DNA of 64,000 nucleotides from Rhodovulum steppense (GCF_004339675.1 NZ_SLVM01000012.1:52310-116309), one strand, 5' to 3'. Counted from the stretch's first letter, positions 37,834-46,891 are shown. Notes: generated by a model not told the origin, from the letters alone. Made by a program: numbers and translations.

Positions 37834-37848
37834 TCGGGGCGCCCAATT

Positions 37849-37868
37849 ATCGGCAAAAATCTGCCGAT
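37849..37868 (+). terminator. Stem-loop after tldD
   Basis: A perfect 7-bp stem ATCGGCA/TGCCGAT with a 6-base loop starts 15 bases after the tldD stop. There is no T tract, so termination strength is uncertain. Confidence 0.4.
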
Positions 37869-38066
37869 CCCTGCCCCAAGGCGGCAAAAAAAACTCTCCT
37901 TAAAGGCGAATTTCTTGAATCTGTTCACCTTGTGTTAACCATTTGCGGCGAAAGCTTGTCTCACGGATGAGCGAAGTTGCGAAAACGTGGAGAATTTTTC
38001 TTCCTACCACCCCCTCGCACCACCCACCCGGGAAGGCTCCCTGGTCTAGCAGCTTCGTCTCATCCG

Positions 38067-38089
38067 GTCGCGCCCCCCTCGGGCGCGAC
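38067..38089 (+). terminator. GC-rich hairpin upstream of dprA
   Basis: GTCGCGCCC (38067-38075), loop CCCTC, GGGCGCGAC (38081-38089), then ACGACTTTC. It is terminator-like and does not follow a recognised gene closely, which leaves room for a non-coding transcript starting in the AT-rich stretch near 37900. Confidence 0.35.
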
Positions 38090-38258
38090 ACGACTTTCAG
38101 GCCCCGCCACATGGCCGCCAATCCCTCCCCTCCCCCCGACCGCAGCCAGCCCCCCCTCGGCATCCGTTCTGCCGCGCGCCCCGCGAAGCGCGCGGATTCA
38201 CCTTCCGTTAACCCTGGCTGCGGCACTCTCCGCCGGTCCCCGACCGGAGTCCCGCCCC

Positions 38259-39413
38259 GTGCCCGCCCAAGCCGCCCTGCCCCTGTTCGCCGCCCCCCTC
38301 GCCGAGGATGACCTGCTCGACCGGCTGCGGCTGATCCGCTCGCGCCGCGTCGGCGCGACGACCTATCACCGGCTGATGGCCGAGCACGGCACCGCACGGG
38401 CCGCGCTGGACGCCCTGCCCGACATCGCCCGCGCCGCCTGCGTCGATGGCTACGAAACCTGCCCCGAAGGCGTCGCCCGCGCCGAACTGGCAAGGGGCCG
38501 CGCGCTGGGCGCGGTGCCGCTGGTGCATGGCGGGCCGGGCTATCCGGCGGCGCTGGCCGATCTGCCCGACGCGCCCGCGATCCTCTGGGCGCTGGGCCGG
38601 ACCGATCTGCTGGACCGGCCGATGGTGGCGCTGGTAGGCGCGCGCAATGCCTCGTCGCTGGGCACGCGCATGGCCCGGAAACTGGCCGAGGGGCTGGCGG
38701 ATGCCGGCCATGTCGTCGTCTCGGGGCTGGCGCGCGGCATCGACCGCGCCGCGCATCTGGCCGCGCTGGAAACCGGCACCATCGCCGTTCTGGCGGGCGG
38801 CGTGGACGTGGTCTACCCCGCCGAGAACGAGGCGCTGTTTCACGACATCGGCGCCCGCGGCCTGCGCCTGTCGGAACATCCCGCCGGGCTGCACCCGCAG
38901 GCCCGCCATTTCCCGCAGCGCAACCGCATCATCTCGGGCCTTGCCCGCGCGGTCGTCGTGGTCGAGGCCGCGGCGCGCTCGGGCAGTCTCATCACCGCGC
39001 GCACCGCGCTCGATCAGGGGCGCGAGGTGCTGGCGGTGCCGGGCCATCCCTTCGACGCCCGCGCCTCGGGCTGCAACCTGCTGATCCGCGACGGCGCGAC
39101 GCTGGTGCGCGGCCCCGAGGACGTGATCGAGGCGCTGGACAGCACGCCGACCCGCATTCCGGCCCCGAAACCGAAACCCCGCATCACCGAGGTGCCCGCC
39201 ACCCCCGCCCATGCCAGCCGCCCCGCCCCCGCGGACCCGGCCGCGCTGCATGCCCGGATCCTCTCGCGCCTCGGCCCCTCGCCGCTGGCCGAGGACCAGC
39301 TGATCCGCGACCTTGCCCTGCCCCCCGGCCGCATCGCGCCCGAGCTTCTGACGCTGGAGCTTGAGGGCCGGATCGCACGGGCGCCGGGCGGTCTGCTGTC
39401 CCGTCTGGATTGA
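38259..39413 (+). CDS. dprA: DNA-processing protein DprA (Smf)
   Basis: DprA binds incoming single-stranded DNA in natural transformation and loads RecA. The start is taken as GTG at 38259 (384 residues), which opens with VPAQAALPLFAAPLAEDDLL and gives a normal length; the frame is open back to 37977, but that part is Pro/Ser-rich and does not look like protein. The N-terminal helix-hairpin region is followed by the Rossmann-like DNA-processing domain: VALVGARNASSLGTRMA, VVSGLARGIDRAAH, LAGGVDVVYP, PQRNRIISGLA and AARSGSLITARTALDQGREV. A C-terminal winged-helix domain (about 320-384, ILSRLGPSPLAEDQLIRDL) is present, as is common in this protein. GGAG lies about 10 bases before the start. Confidence 0.93.
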   Translation: MPAQAALPLFAAPLAEDDLLDRLRLIRSRRVGATTYHRLMAEHGTARAALDALPDIARAACVDGYETCPEGVARAELARGRALGAVPLVHGGPGYPAALADLPDAPAILWALGRTDLLDRPMVALVGARNASSLGTRMARKLAEGLADAGHVVVSGLARGIDRAAHLAALETGTIAVLAGGVDVVYPAENEALFHDIGARGLRLSEHPAGLHPQARHFPQRNRIISGLARAVVVVEAAARSGSLITARTALDQGREVLAVPGHPFDARASGCNLLIRDGATLVRGPEDVIEALDSTPTRIPAPKPKPRITEVPATPAHASRPAPADPAALHARILSRLGPSPLAEDQLIRDLALPPGRIAPELLTLELEGRIARAPGGLLSRLD

Positions 39414-39436
39414 TCCGTCAGCACCGCGAACGACCG

Positions 39437-39462
39437 GGGCGCGCGCCCGACCCGGCGCGCCC
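39437..39462 (+). terminator. Terminator after dprA
   Basis: GGGCGCGC (39437-39444), 10-base loop, GCGCGCCC (39455-39462), followed by TTCTCATT. It lies 24 bases after the dprA stop and just ahead of the candidate topA promoter, so the two genes probably form separate transcripts. Confidence 0.55.
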
Positions 39463-39468
39463 TTCTCA

Positions 39469-39497
39469 TTGACAATCCCCCGCTCCCCCCCACATTT
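39469..39497 (+). promoter_or_regulatory. Candidate topA promoter
   Basis: A perfect TTGACA (39469-39474) is followed after 17 bases by ACATTT (39492-39497). It lies 54 bases before the topA start and directly after the dprA terminator-like hairpin. Confidence 0.45.
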
Positions 39498-39550
39498 TCG
39501 CCCGCCTAGGCCGCCCGCCCCCGCCAGCGGCCCGAGTCGAAAGGAAGTCC

Positions 39551-42175
39551 ATGCCCGTCGTCGTCGTCGAATCCCCGGCCAAGGCCAAGACAATCAACAA
39601 GTATCTTGGCGACGACTACACCGTTCTGGCCTCCTACGGGCATGTGCGCGACCTGCCGCCCAAGGATGGTTCGGTCGATCCCGACCACGGCTTCGAGATG
39701 AAGTGGGAGGTCGCCGCAGAGTCGAAAAAGCACATCAAGGCCATCGCCGACGCCCTGAAAGGCGACAATGCGCTGATCCTCGCCACCGACCCCGACCGCG
39801 AGGGCGAGGCGATTTCCTGGCATCTGGAAGAGGCCCTGCGCGCCCGCAAGGCCATCGGCAAGGATACCCAGGTCAGCCGCGTGGTCTTCAACGCGATCAC
39901 CAAATCCGCCGTGACCGAGGCGATGAAGAACCCCCGCCAGGTGGACGAACCGCTGGTGCACGCCTATCTCGCGCGGCGCGCACTGGATTACCTCGTCGGC
40001 TTCAACCTCAGCCCCGTGCTCTGGCGCAAGCTGCCCGGCGCGAAATCGGCGGGCCGCGTGCAATCGGTCTGCCTGCGCCTGATCGTCGAGCGCGAGATGG
40101 AGATCGAGGCGTTCCGCGCCCGCGAATACTGGAGTGTCAAGGCGATCCTCGCCACCCCCCGCGGCCAGAGCTACGAGGCGCGCCTGGTCACGCTGGGCGG
40201 CCGCAAGCTCGACAAGTTCGACATCGCCACCGAGACGGCGGCCGAACTGGCCGTGCAGGCGATCCATTCGCGCGACTTCACCGTGGCTTCCGTCGAGGCC
40301 AAGCCCGCCCAACGCAACCCCGCCCCCCCCTTCATGACCTCGACCCTGCAACAGGAGGCCAGCCGCAAGTTCGGCTTCGGCGCGCGCCAGACCATGCAGG
40401 CGGCGCAGCGGCTGTATGAAGCGGGGCACATCACCTATATGCGGACCGACGGCATCGACATGGCGCCCGAGGCGGTGATGGCCGCGCGCGATGCCATCAG
40501 GGACCGGTTCGGCGCCGATTACGTCCCGAAATCCCCGCGGATGTACAAGAACAAGGCCAAGAACGCGCAGGAAGCGCATGAATGCATTCGCCCCACCGAA
40601 ATGGCCCGCGACCCCTCGGCGCTGAAACTCACCGACGAGGATCAGCGCAGGCTCTACGACCTGATCTGGAAACGCACGCTGGCCTCCCAGATGGAGGCCG
40701 CGCGGCTGGAACGCACCACCGTCGACGTGACCAGCGCCGATGCCCAGGTGGCCCTGCGCGCCACCGGCCAGGTGGTCCTGTTCGACGGCTTCCTGCGGAT
40801 CTACGAGGAAGGCCGCGACGATGTGGTGCTGGACGACGAGGATGACGGCCGCCTGCCCCAGATCACCCAAGGCGAACCCGCCCGCAAGGAACAGGTGACC
40901 CCCGAACAGCATTTCACCCAGCCCCCGCCCCGCTATACCGAGGCCACGCTGGTCAAGCGGATGGAGGAACTCGGCATCGGGCGGCCCTCCACCTATGCCT
41001 CGATCGTCACGACCATCCAGGACCGCGGCTATGTGCTCAAGGACAAGAACCGCCTGATCCCCGAGGACAAGGGGCGGCTGGTGACGGCCTTCCTGTCGAA
41101 CTATTTCAGCCGCTATGTCGGCTATGAATTCACCGCCAATCTCGAGGACGAACTCGACGACGTGTCCGCGGGCAGCCGCGAATATCTTGATGTTCTGTCC
41201 CGCTTCTGGCGCGATTTCTCGGCGGCACTGGCCGAAACGGCGGATCTGCGCATTTCCGAGGTGCTGGAAAAGATCGACGAGGTTCTGGCCCCCCATCTCT
41301 ACCCCCCGCGCGAGGATGGCTCCGACCCGCGCATCTGCCCCAAATGCGGGGTGGGACGGCTGAACCTCAAGACCGCGCGCTCGGGCGGGGCCTTCATCGG
41401 CTGCGCGAATTACCCAGAATGCCGCTATACCCGCCCGATTTCCGCCCCCAATGGCGATGACGGCGCGGCCGAACTGGACGGCAAGGTGCTGGGCATCGAC
41501 GAGGGCGAGCCGATCACCCTGCGCAATGGCCGCTTCGGCCCCTATGTGCAGAAGGGCGAACCGACCGAGGACCAGCCCAAGCCGCCCCGCGCCAGCCTGC
41601 CCAAGGGCTGGGCGCCCGAGGCGATGGATCTGGACAAGGCGCTGATGCTGCTGTCCCTGCCCCGCCCCATCGGCCCGCATCCCGAGGATGGCGAGCCGGT
41701 CGAGGCCAGCATCGGCCGCTACGGGCCCTACGTCCGGCACGGCAAGACCTATGCCAACCTGCCCGAGGTGGACGAGGTCTTCACCATCGGCATGAACCGC
41801 GCGGTCGAGGTGCTGGCCCAGAAGAAATCCCGCGGCCGGGGCGCCACGGCCGCCGCCCCCCTGCGCGAACTGGGCGAGCATCCCGAACAGGGCGGGCCGG
41901 TCAACGTGATGGCGGGCCGTTATGGCCCCTATATCAAATGGGCCAAGGTCAACGCGACCCTGCCCAAGGGCATGGAACCCGAGGATGTGACGCTGGACCT
42001 CGCCGTGCAGATCATCGCCGAAAAGGCCGCGAAACCCGGCGGCAAGAAACCCGCGGCAAAAAAGCCCGCGGCCAAGCCCAAAGCCGCCGCGCCGAAGAAG
42101 ACCGCCGCCAAGAAACCCGCCGCCACGAAGAAGACCGCGGCGAAAAAGCCCCCCGCGAAGAAGGCCAGCGGCTGA
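39551..42175 (+). CDS. topA: DNA topoisomerase I
   Basis: TopA (874 residues) relaxes negative supercoils by transient single-strand breakage. The Toprim domain has VVVVESPAKAKTINKYLG (E7) and ATDPDREGEAISWH (D80, D82, E84). The active-site tyrosine is Y296 in HITYMRTDG. One Cys4 zinc finger begins at C596 (CPKCGVG, then GCANYPEC), followed by at least three Toprim C-repeat units (GRFGPYVQKGE, GRYGPYVRHGK, GRYGPYIKWAK). The last 45 residues are Lys/Ala/Pro-rich, a basic tail probably binding DNA non-specifically, common in high-GC bacteria. AAAGGA lies 5 bases before the ATG. Confidence 0.98.
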   Translation: MPVVVVESPAKAKTINKYLGDDYTVLASYGHVRDLPPKDGSVDPDHGFEMKWEVAAESKKHIKAIADALKGDNALILATDPDREGEAISWHLEEALRARKAIGKDTQVSRVVFNAITKSAVTEAMKNPRQVDEPLVHAYLARRALDYLVGFNLSPVLWRKLPGAKSAGRVQSVCLRLIVEREMEIEAFRAREYWSVKAILATPRGQSYEARLVTLGGRKLDKFDIATETAAELAVQAIHSRDFTVASVEAKPAQRNPAPPFMTSTLQQEASRKFGFGARQTMQAAQRLYEAGHITYMRTDGIDMAPEAVMAARDAIRDRFGADYVPKSPRMYKNKAKNAQEAHECIRPTEMARDPSALKLTDEDQRRLYDLIWKRTLASQMEAARLERTTVDVTSADAQVALRATGQVVLFDGFLRIYEEGRDDVVLDDEDDGRLPQITQGEPARKEQVTPEQHFTQPPPRYTEATLVKRMEELGIGRPSTYASIVTTIQDRGYVLKDKNRLIPEDKGRLVTAFLSNYFSRYVGYEFTANLEDELDDVSAGSREYLDVLSRFWRDFSAALAETADLRISEVLEKIDEVLAPHLYPPREDGSDPRICPKCGVGRLNLKTARSGGAFIGCANYPECRYTRPISAPNGDDGAAELDGKVLGIDEGEPITLRNGRFGPYVQKGEPTEDQPKPPRASLPKGWAPEAMDLDKALMLLSLPRPIGPHPEDGEPVEASIGRYGPYVRHGKTYANLPEVDEVFTIGMNRAVEVLAQKKSRGRGATAAAPLRELGEHPEQGGPVNVMAGRYGPYIKWAKVNATLPKGMEPEDVTLDLAVQIIAEKAAKPGGKKPAAKKPAAKPKAAAPKKTAAKKPAATKKTAAKKPPAKKASG

Positions 42176-42204
42176 CCGCCCCCCCGCCGCGCCGCGGCGC
42201 CAAG

Positions 42205-42233
42205 TTGACAGGGCGGGGTGGCTTCGCCACTAC
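42205..42233 (+). promoter_or_regulatory. Candidate promoter of the CoA-transferase operon
   Basis: TTGACA (42205-42210) lies 54 bases before the first CoA-transferase gene; with 17 bases of spacing the -10 is CACTAC (42228-42233). The -35 is perfect and the -10 weak. Confidence 0.4.
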
Positions 42234-42263
42234 TCGGACCGACGGTTCAGAGGGGAGCGATCC

Positions 42264-42959
42264 ATGAGCAAGGTATATGGCAGCGCCGCAGAGGCCCTAG
42301 ACGGGCTTCTGTTCGACGGCATGTTCATCGCGGCAGGCGGCTTCGGGCTGTGCGGCATTCCGGAACTGCTGATCGACGCGATCAAGGCGGCGGGCACGAA
42401 GGATCTGACCTTCGCCTCGAACAATGCGGGCGTGGACGATTTCGGCATCGGCATCCTGCTCCAGACCCGGCAGGTGAAGAAGATGATCTCCTCCTATGTG
42501 GGCGAGAATGCCGAGTTCATGCGCCAGTATCTCTCGGGCGAACTGGAACTTGAATTCAACCCGCAGGGCACGCTCGCCGAACGCATGCGCGCGGGCGGCT
42601 GCGGCATCCCCGGTTTCTACACCAAGACCGGCGTCGGCACCGTGATCGCCGAGGGCAAGGAACACAAGGAGTTCGACGGCCAGACCTATATCCTGGAACG
42701 CGGCATCGTGGCCGATCTGTCCATCGTCAAGGCATGGAAGGCCGACACCACCGGCAACGCCGTCTTCCGCAAGACCGCGCGCAACTTCAACCCGCCCGCG
42801 GCGATGTGCGGAAAGGTCTGCGTGATGGAGGTCGAGGAAATCGTCGAACCCGGCACGCTCGACCCCGACAAGATCCACCTGCCCGGCATCTATGTGCACC
42901 GCCTGATCCAGGGCAGCCACGAAAAGCGCATCGAACAACGCACCACCCGCGCGGCGTAA
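42264..42959 (+). CDS. scoA: 3-oxoacid CoA-transferase subunit A
   Basis: The 231-residue alpha subunit pairs with the next gene product to move CoA between succinyl-CoA and acetoacetate (SCOT), used in ketone-body and polyhydroxybutyrate breakdown. Family features are the N-terminal glycine motif [33 protein letters not shown], the central [20 protein letters not shown] and the C-terminal [12 protein letters not shown]. Together these match SCOT-type transferases rather than the short-chain fatty-acid AtoD group, though the acceptor acid is not certain. The beta subunit follows after 10 bases with its own ribosome site, so the pair is one operon. Confidence 0.93.
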   Translation: MSKVYGSAAEALDGLLFDGMFIAAGGFGLCGIPELLIDAIKAAGTKDLTFASNNAGVDDFGIGILLQTRQVKKMISSYVGENAEFMRQYLSGELELEFNPQGTLAERMRAGGCGIPGFYTKTGVGTVIAEGKEHKEFDGQTYILERGIVADLSIVKAWKADTTGNAVFRKTARNFNPPAAMCGKVCVMEVEEIVEPGTLDPDKIHLPGIYVHRLIQGSHEKRIEQRTTRAA

Positions 42960-42969
42960 GGAGGACATC

Positions 42970-43599
42970 ATGCCCTGGGACCGCAACCAGATGGCGGCGC
43001 GTGCCGCGCAGGAACTCAAGGACGGGATGTATGTCAATCTCGGCATCGGCATCCCGACGCTGGTGGCCAATTACATCCCCGAGGGCGTCCATGTGACGCT
43101 GCAATCGGAAAACGGGATGCTGGGCATCGGCCCCTTCCCGACCGAGGACGAGGTCGATGCCGACCTCATCAACGCGGGCAAGCAGACCATCACCGAACTT
43201 CCCCATTCGGCCTATTTCGACAGCGCGCAAAGCTTCGGCATGATCCGCGGCGGCAAGATCGCCATGGCGATCCTGGGCGCGATGGAGGTGGCCGAGAATG
43301 GCGACCTGGCGAACTGGATGATCCCCGGCAAGCTGGTCAAGGGCATGGGCGGCGCGATGGATCTGGTGGCCGGCGTCGGCCGCGTGGTCGTCGTGATGGA
43401 CCACACCAACAAGGCCGGCGAATCGAAGGTGCTGAAAGCCTGCACCCTGCCGCTCACCGGCAAGGGCGTGGTGAACCGCATCATCACCAATCTGGGCGTC
43501 TTCGACGTGGTCGAGGGGGGCTTGCGGATCGTCGAATGCGCCGATGGCGTGACCGAGGACGAGTTGCGCGCCGCGACCGAGGCCGCCATCGTGAACTGA
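42970..43599 (+). CDS. scoB: 3-oxoacid CoA-transferase subunit B
   Basis: This 209-residue beta subunit carries the catalytic glutamate E47 in [13 protein letters not shown], which forms the glutamyl-CoA thioester. Other conserved parts are [53 protein letters not shown] and the C-terminal [23 protein letters not shown] precedes the ATG by 7 bases. It is at the usual length and directly follows subunit A. The 113 bases downstream hold no gene and probably end the operon. Confidence 0.95.
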   Translation: MPWDRNQMAARAAQELKDGMYVNLGIGIPTLVANYIPEGVHVTLQSENGMLGIGPFPTEDEVDADLINAGKQTITELPHSAYFDSAQSFGMIRGGKIAMAILGAMEVAENGDLANWMIPGKLVKGMGGAMDLVAGVGRVVVVMDHTNKAGESKVLKACTLPLTGKGVVNRIITNLGVFDVVEGGLRIVECADGVTEDELRAATEAAIVN

Positions 43600-43712
43600 C
43601 AGCCCGGGCGGGGGCCGCGCGCCCCCGCCTGCCGGGTCGGGGGCCGTGGCTGTTGCCGAAACCGAAACGGCTTCAAAAAATCGCCCCAATCTGTCGCTAT
43701 GCGCGCGGTGAC

Positions 43713-44711
43713 ATGACGATGAACCGCCTTGCCCCCCCTGCCCCCCCGCACCCGTGGCGCGACCCGCTGCTGATGGCGGGTCTGCTGCTGCTGGTCATCG
43801 CCGGGCTGGCGGGACTGGCCGCCGCCACCGGCTGGCAGGCGACGCGCGACCAGATCCTGCGGCTCGGGGCGATGCAGGTCGCAATCCTGCTGGCGCTGTC
43901 GGTCCTCAACTACCTGATGCGCGCGCTGCGCTGGCATGTCTTCGGCCGTTGCGCGGGCCTGCCGCCCGGGCTGATCCGCGACCTGCGCCATTATCTCGGC
44001 GGCTTCCTGATGAGCGTGACGCCCGGCCGCGTCGGCGAACTGGTGCGCATCCGCTGGATTCGGCGCGAGACGGGCCTGACGCTGGAACGCAGCGCGCCGC
44101 TTTTCCTGATGGACCGGGCGGGCGATCTGGTGGCGATGGGGCTTTTGCTGGCCGGGGCGCTGGCGCTCTCGACCAGCGGCATCGCAGGCGCGGCCCCGCT
44201 GGCGCTGATCGCGGTTCTCGCGGCGCTGGCGCTGACCCGCGCGCGGCTGCTGACCGCATTGGTCACCCGCCTCTACCGCGTGATCGGGCTCTGGCCGCGG
44301 CTGTTCGGGCGGCTGCGGGCGATGGCGCGGACGCTGGCGCAATTCTCGCATTCGGGCGTGCTGGCCGGGGCGGTCGCGCTGGGCCTGATCGGCTGGGCGG
44401 CCGAGGGCTATGCCTTCCACCTGCTGCTGGTCTGGATGGGCGCCGAAACCGGGCTCTGGACCGCGATGGCGATCTTCACCTTCGCCACGCTTGCGGGCGG
44501 GCTGACCGGGGCGCCGGGGGGCCTGGGCGGGGCCGAGGCCGCGATGATCGCGCTCCTGACCCTCGAAGGGGTGCCGCCCGAAACCTCGGTCGCGGCGACG
44601 GCGGTGATCCGGGTGACAACGCTGTGGTTCGCCGTCGGGATCGGGGCCATGGTCTTCCCGCTGGCGGAAAAGCTTTCGAAAAGGAACAGGCATGCAGTGG
44701 AAAACCGCTGA
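43713..44711 (+). CDS. UPF0104/LPG_synthase_TM-type membrane protein (possible lipid-sugar flippase)
   Basis: This 332-residue protein has about eight membrane helices and the family pattern of the lysylphosphatidylglycerol synthase transmembrane region, also called UPF0104: LNYLMRALRWHVFGR, LGGFLMSVTPGRVGELVRI, FLMDRAGDLVA and later TFATLAGGLTGAPGGLGGAEAAM. No synthase domain is attached. Proteins of this group work with polyprenyl-linked sugars in some systems. Its 3' end overlaps the DprE1-like gene by 20 bases and it heads a three-gene operon, so a transport or flippase role for the lipid sugar made by the next two enzymes is a reasonable inference. The start ATG at 43713 has only a weak ribosome site. 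Confidence 0.82.
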   Translation: MTMNRLAPPAPPHPWRDPLLMAGLLLLVIAGLAGLAAATGWQATRDQILRLGAMQVAILLALSVLNYLMRALRWHVFGRCAGLPPGLIRDLRHYLGGFLMSVTPGRVGELVRIRWIRRETGLTLERSAPLFLMDRAGDLVAMGLLLAGALALSTSGIAGAAPLALIAVLAALALTRARLLTALVTRLYRVIGLWPRLFGRLRAMARTLAQFSHSGVLAGAVALGLIGWAAEGYAFHLLLVWMGAETGLWTAMAIFTFATLAGGLTGAPGGLGGAEAAMIALLTLEGVPPETSVAATAVIRVTTLWFAVGIGAMVFPLAEKLSKRNRHAVENR

Positions 44712-46008
44712 TTACGCGGGCTGGGGCCGGGCGGTCCGGGCGCGCGGCACGCTGGCGCGGCCCGAACGGCTGCCCGCCCTTGCCGCGGCGTTGGCCGCGC
44801 GGGGGCCTGCCATCGGCAATCGCCGCTCCTATGGCGATGCGGCGCTGAACGCGGGCGGCGCCGCGATCCAGATGACGCGGCTCGACCGGCTGCTGTCCTT
44901 CGACGCCGAGACCGGCGTGATCGAGGCCGAGGCGGGCGTGACCATCGCCGAGCTGCTGCGCCTTTTCGCGCCCCGCGGCTGGATGCCGCCGGTGATGCCC
45001 GGCACCGGATTCGCCACGCTGGGCGGCTGCATCGCCTGTGACGTGCATGGCAAGAACCACCATGGCGCGGGCAGCTTCGGCCAGCATGTGCTGGCCGTCA
45101 CGCTGATGACCGATACCGGCCCGCGCGCGGTGACGCCCGGGACCGATCCGGGCCTGTTCCGCGCGACCATGGGCGGGCTGGGCCAGACCGGCGCGATCCT
45201 GTCGGCCCGGCTGCAATTGCGCCCCATCCCCGGCCAGCGGATGCGCGTGGTGGAAACCCGCATCCCCGATTTCGACGCCTTCATCGCAGCCCTCGACGCC
45301 TCGACCGCCGAATTTGCCGTGGGCTGGGTCGATGCCACCGCCCGGCGCAAGCGGCTGGGCCGCGGCATCCTCGAAGAGGGCGAATTGCTCGACGGCAGCC
45401 GCCCCGGCCCCGTGCGCCGGGCGAAATCCGTGCCGCTGGACGCGCCCGGCCTTCTGCTGTCCTGGCCCGTCATCCGGCTGTTCAACCGCTGGCGGCTGTC
45501 GCGCATCCCCGACTCGGGACGCAAGCGCATCCGCGCGCTGGACGATTTCTTCTTCCCGCTCGACGCCCTTCAGGACTGGAACCGGCTGTACGGCAAACGC
45601 GGCTTTCACCAGTTCCAATGCGTCGTCCCGCAGGACGCCGCCCCAGCGCTGCGCGAGATCCTCGCGGCAATCGCGAAATCCGGCATCGCCTCGCCGCTGG
45701 CGGTGCTGAAACGGATGGGACCGGGCCGCGCGGGGCATCTGTCCTTCCCGATGGCGGGCTATACGCTGGCCGTCGACCTGCCCGCGCGCAAGACCCGCGC
45801 CGCCCCCCTTTACGCACGGCTCGAAGACATGGTGCAGGCCGCGGGCGGGCGGCTTTACCTGGCCAAGGACGCGCTGGCCCGGCCCGGCACGATCGCGGCG
45901 ATGTATCCCGAACTGGACGCATGGCGGGCCGAGATCGCCCGTGCCGACCCCGAGGGGCATATGACAACCGACCTCATGCGCCGGTTGAAACTCAGGAGTG
46001 CGGCATGA
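44692..46008 (+). CDS. DprE1-like FAD oxidoreductase (polyprenylphosphoryl-ribose 2-epimerase, oxidase subunit)
   Basis: The 438-residue flavoprotein has a vanillyl-alcohol-oxidase-type FAD domain. IGNRRSYGDAALNAGG and the stretch PPVMPGTGFATLGGCIA (residues 99-115) followed by CDVHGKNHHGAGSFGQHV strongly resemble DprE1, which oxidises the 2'-hydroxyl of decaprenylphosphoryl-ribose. The C-terminal part has SPLAVLKRMGPGRAGHLSFPMAGYTLAVD, also DprE1-like. DprE1 works with the NADH enzyme DprE2 to make decaprenylphosphoryl-arabinose; the next gene is a DprE2-like reductase, overlapping by 4 bases. This suggests D-arabinofuranose donor synthesis. The upstream UbiA-type phosphoribosyl transferase is not in this window. 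Confidence 0.88.
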   Translation: MQWKTADYAGWGRAVRARGTLARPERLPALAAALAARGPAIGNRRSYGDAALNAGGAAIQMTRLDRLLSFDAETGVIEAEAGVTIAELLRLFAPRGWMPPVMPGTGFATLGGCIACDVHGKNHHGAGSFGQHVLAVTLMTDTGPRAVTPGTDPGLFRATMGGLGQTGAILSARLQLRPIPGQRMRVVETRIPDFDAFIAALDASTAEFAVGWVDATARRKRLGRGILEEGELLDGSRPGPVRRAKSVPLDAPGLLLSWPVIRLFNRWRLSRIPDSGRKRIRALDDFFFPLDALQDWNRLYGKRGFHQFQCVVPQDAAPALREILAAIAKSGIASPLAVLKRMGPGRAGHLSFPMAGYTLAVDLPARKTRAAPLYARLEDMVQAAGGRLYLAKDALARPGTIAAMYPELDAWRAEIARADPEGHMTTDLMRRLKLRSAA

Positions 46009-46742
46009 CCGAGACCTGGCTGATCCTCGGCGCCTCCTCCGCGATGGCGCGCGCCTTCGCCCGCAAGCTGGCCGAACGCGGCGATGGGCTGATCCTTGCG
46101 GGCCGCGACACCGCCGATCTGGACCGCGACGCGGCCGATGCAAGCCTGCGCGGCGCGGCGCTGGCCGAAACGATCCGCGTCGACCTGCGCGACCCGGCCG
46201 GTTTCGATGCAATCCTCGCCCGCATGAGCGAATGCGAGGGCACGGTATCGGTGGCCGTCTTCACCGGCTCGATGCCGCCGCAATCCGAAATCGACGCCGA
46301 CCCCGCGCTGATCGAGGGCGTGGTGATCGACAATTTCACCGGGCCCGCGCGGCTCCTCCAGATGCTCGCGCCGCTGATCGAGGCGCGCGGCGCGGGCACG
46401 ATCGTCGGTGTCGGCTCGGTCGCGGGCGACCGGGGGCGGATCGGCAACTATGTCTATGGCGCCGCCAAGTCCGGGTTTCACACCTATCTCTCGGGGCTCC
46501 GCAACCGGCTGACCCGGGCGGGCGGGCATGTGGTCACGGTCAAGCCCGGCTTCACCGATACCGCGATGACCTGGGGGATCGAGGGCATGTTCCTGGTCGC
46601 CCCGCCCGACAAGGTGGCCGCCGACATCCTGAAAGCGGTCGAGAGGAAGCGCAACGTGATCTACACGCCGCTCTTCTGGCTGGGCATCATGTCGATCATC
46701 CGCGCGATCCCGGAACCCGTCTTCAAGAAGATGTCGATCTGA
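46005..46742 (+). CDS. DprE2-like short-chain dehydrogenase
   Basis: This 245-residue SDR has the nucleotide motif LILGASSAMARAFA near the N-terminus (residues 7-19), S138 in GVGSVAGDRGR and the catalytic pair Y151-x3-K155 in NYVYGAAKSGF. The C-terminal VKPGFTDTAMTWGIEG and the membrane-associating tail PLFWLGIMSIIRAIPEPVF match DprE2, the partner that reduces the keto intermediate to polyprenylphosphoryl-arabinose. Its ATG overlaps the DprE1-like stop (ATGA), so the two are translationally coupled. It is the last gene of the operon. Confidence 0.86.
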   Translation: MTETWLILGASSAMARAFARKLAERGDGLILAGRDTADLDRDAADASLRGAALAETIRVDLRDPAGFDAILARMSECEGTVSVAVFTGSMPPQSEIDADPALIEGVVIDNFTGPARLLQMLAPLIEARGAGTIVGVGSVAGDRGRIGNYVYGAAKSGFHTYLSGLRNRLTRAGGHVVTVKPGFTDTAMTWGIEGMFLVAPPDKVAADILKAVERKRNVIYTPLFWLGIMSIIRAIPEPVFKKMSI

Positions 46743-46759
46743 TGAATGCACCGCCCGCA

Positions 46760-46777
46760 CCGCCTCCCGGCAGGCGG
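46760..46777 (+). terminator. Weak stem-loop after the DprE-like operon
   Basis: CCGCCT-CCCGGC-AGGCGG, a 6-bp stem 18 bases after the stop of the SDR gene. It lacks a T tract and is listed with low confidence. Confidence 0.3.
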
Positions 46778-46793
46778 GCAGGCGGGAATTTCC

Positions 46794-46826
46794 CATATGG
46801 AATTCATATGGATTTCATATCGCGGA
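46794..46826. repeat. Three-unit 11-base repeat CATATGGAATT
   Basis: CATATGGAATT, CATATGGATTT and CATATCGCGGA follow one another without gaps; the third unit keeps only CATAT. The period of 11 bases is about one helical turn. It lies between convergent genes, in an AT-rich island within very GC-rich DNA. Confidence 0.55.
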
Positions 46827-46891
46827 ATCCGGCCCCGGAACCCGCCCCGTGCGGCATCGGCTGCAAGGCCGGCGCCACCTCGCCCTCATGC

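Larger units (their letters stand above)
37834..38258. other. 425-base region between tldD and dprA with two hairpins
   Basis: The first third is AT-rich (about 37890-38010) with an 8-A tract and TTGAAT/GTTAAC-like elements that could be a promoter. A hairpin ATCGGCA-N6-TGCCGAT (37849-37868) lies 15 bases after tldD, and a stronger one at 38067-38089 precedes dprA. No protein-coding gene is supported; a small RNA ending at the second hairpin is possible. Confidence 0.45.

Noticed and set aside
39506..41881. A 791-codon minus-strand frame across topA
   Set aside because: Fully antisense to topA, which has all catalytic motifs; composition is that of a mirror frame.
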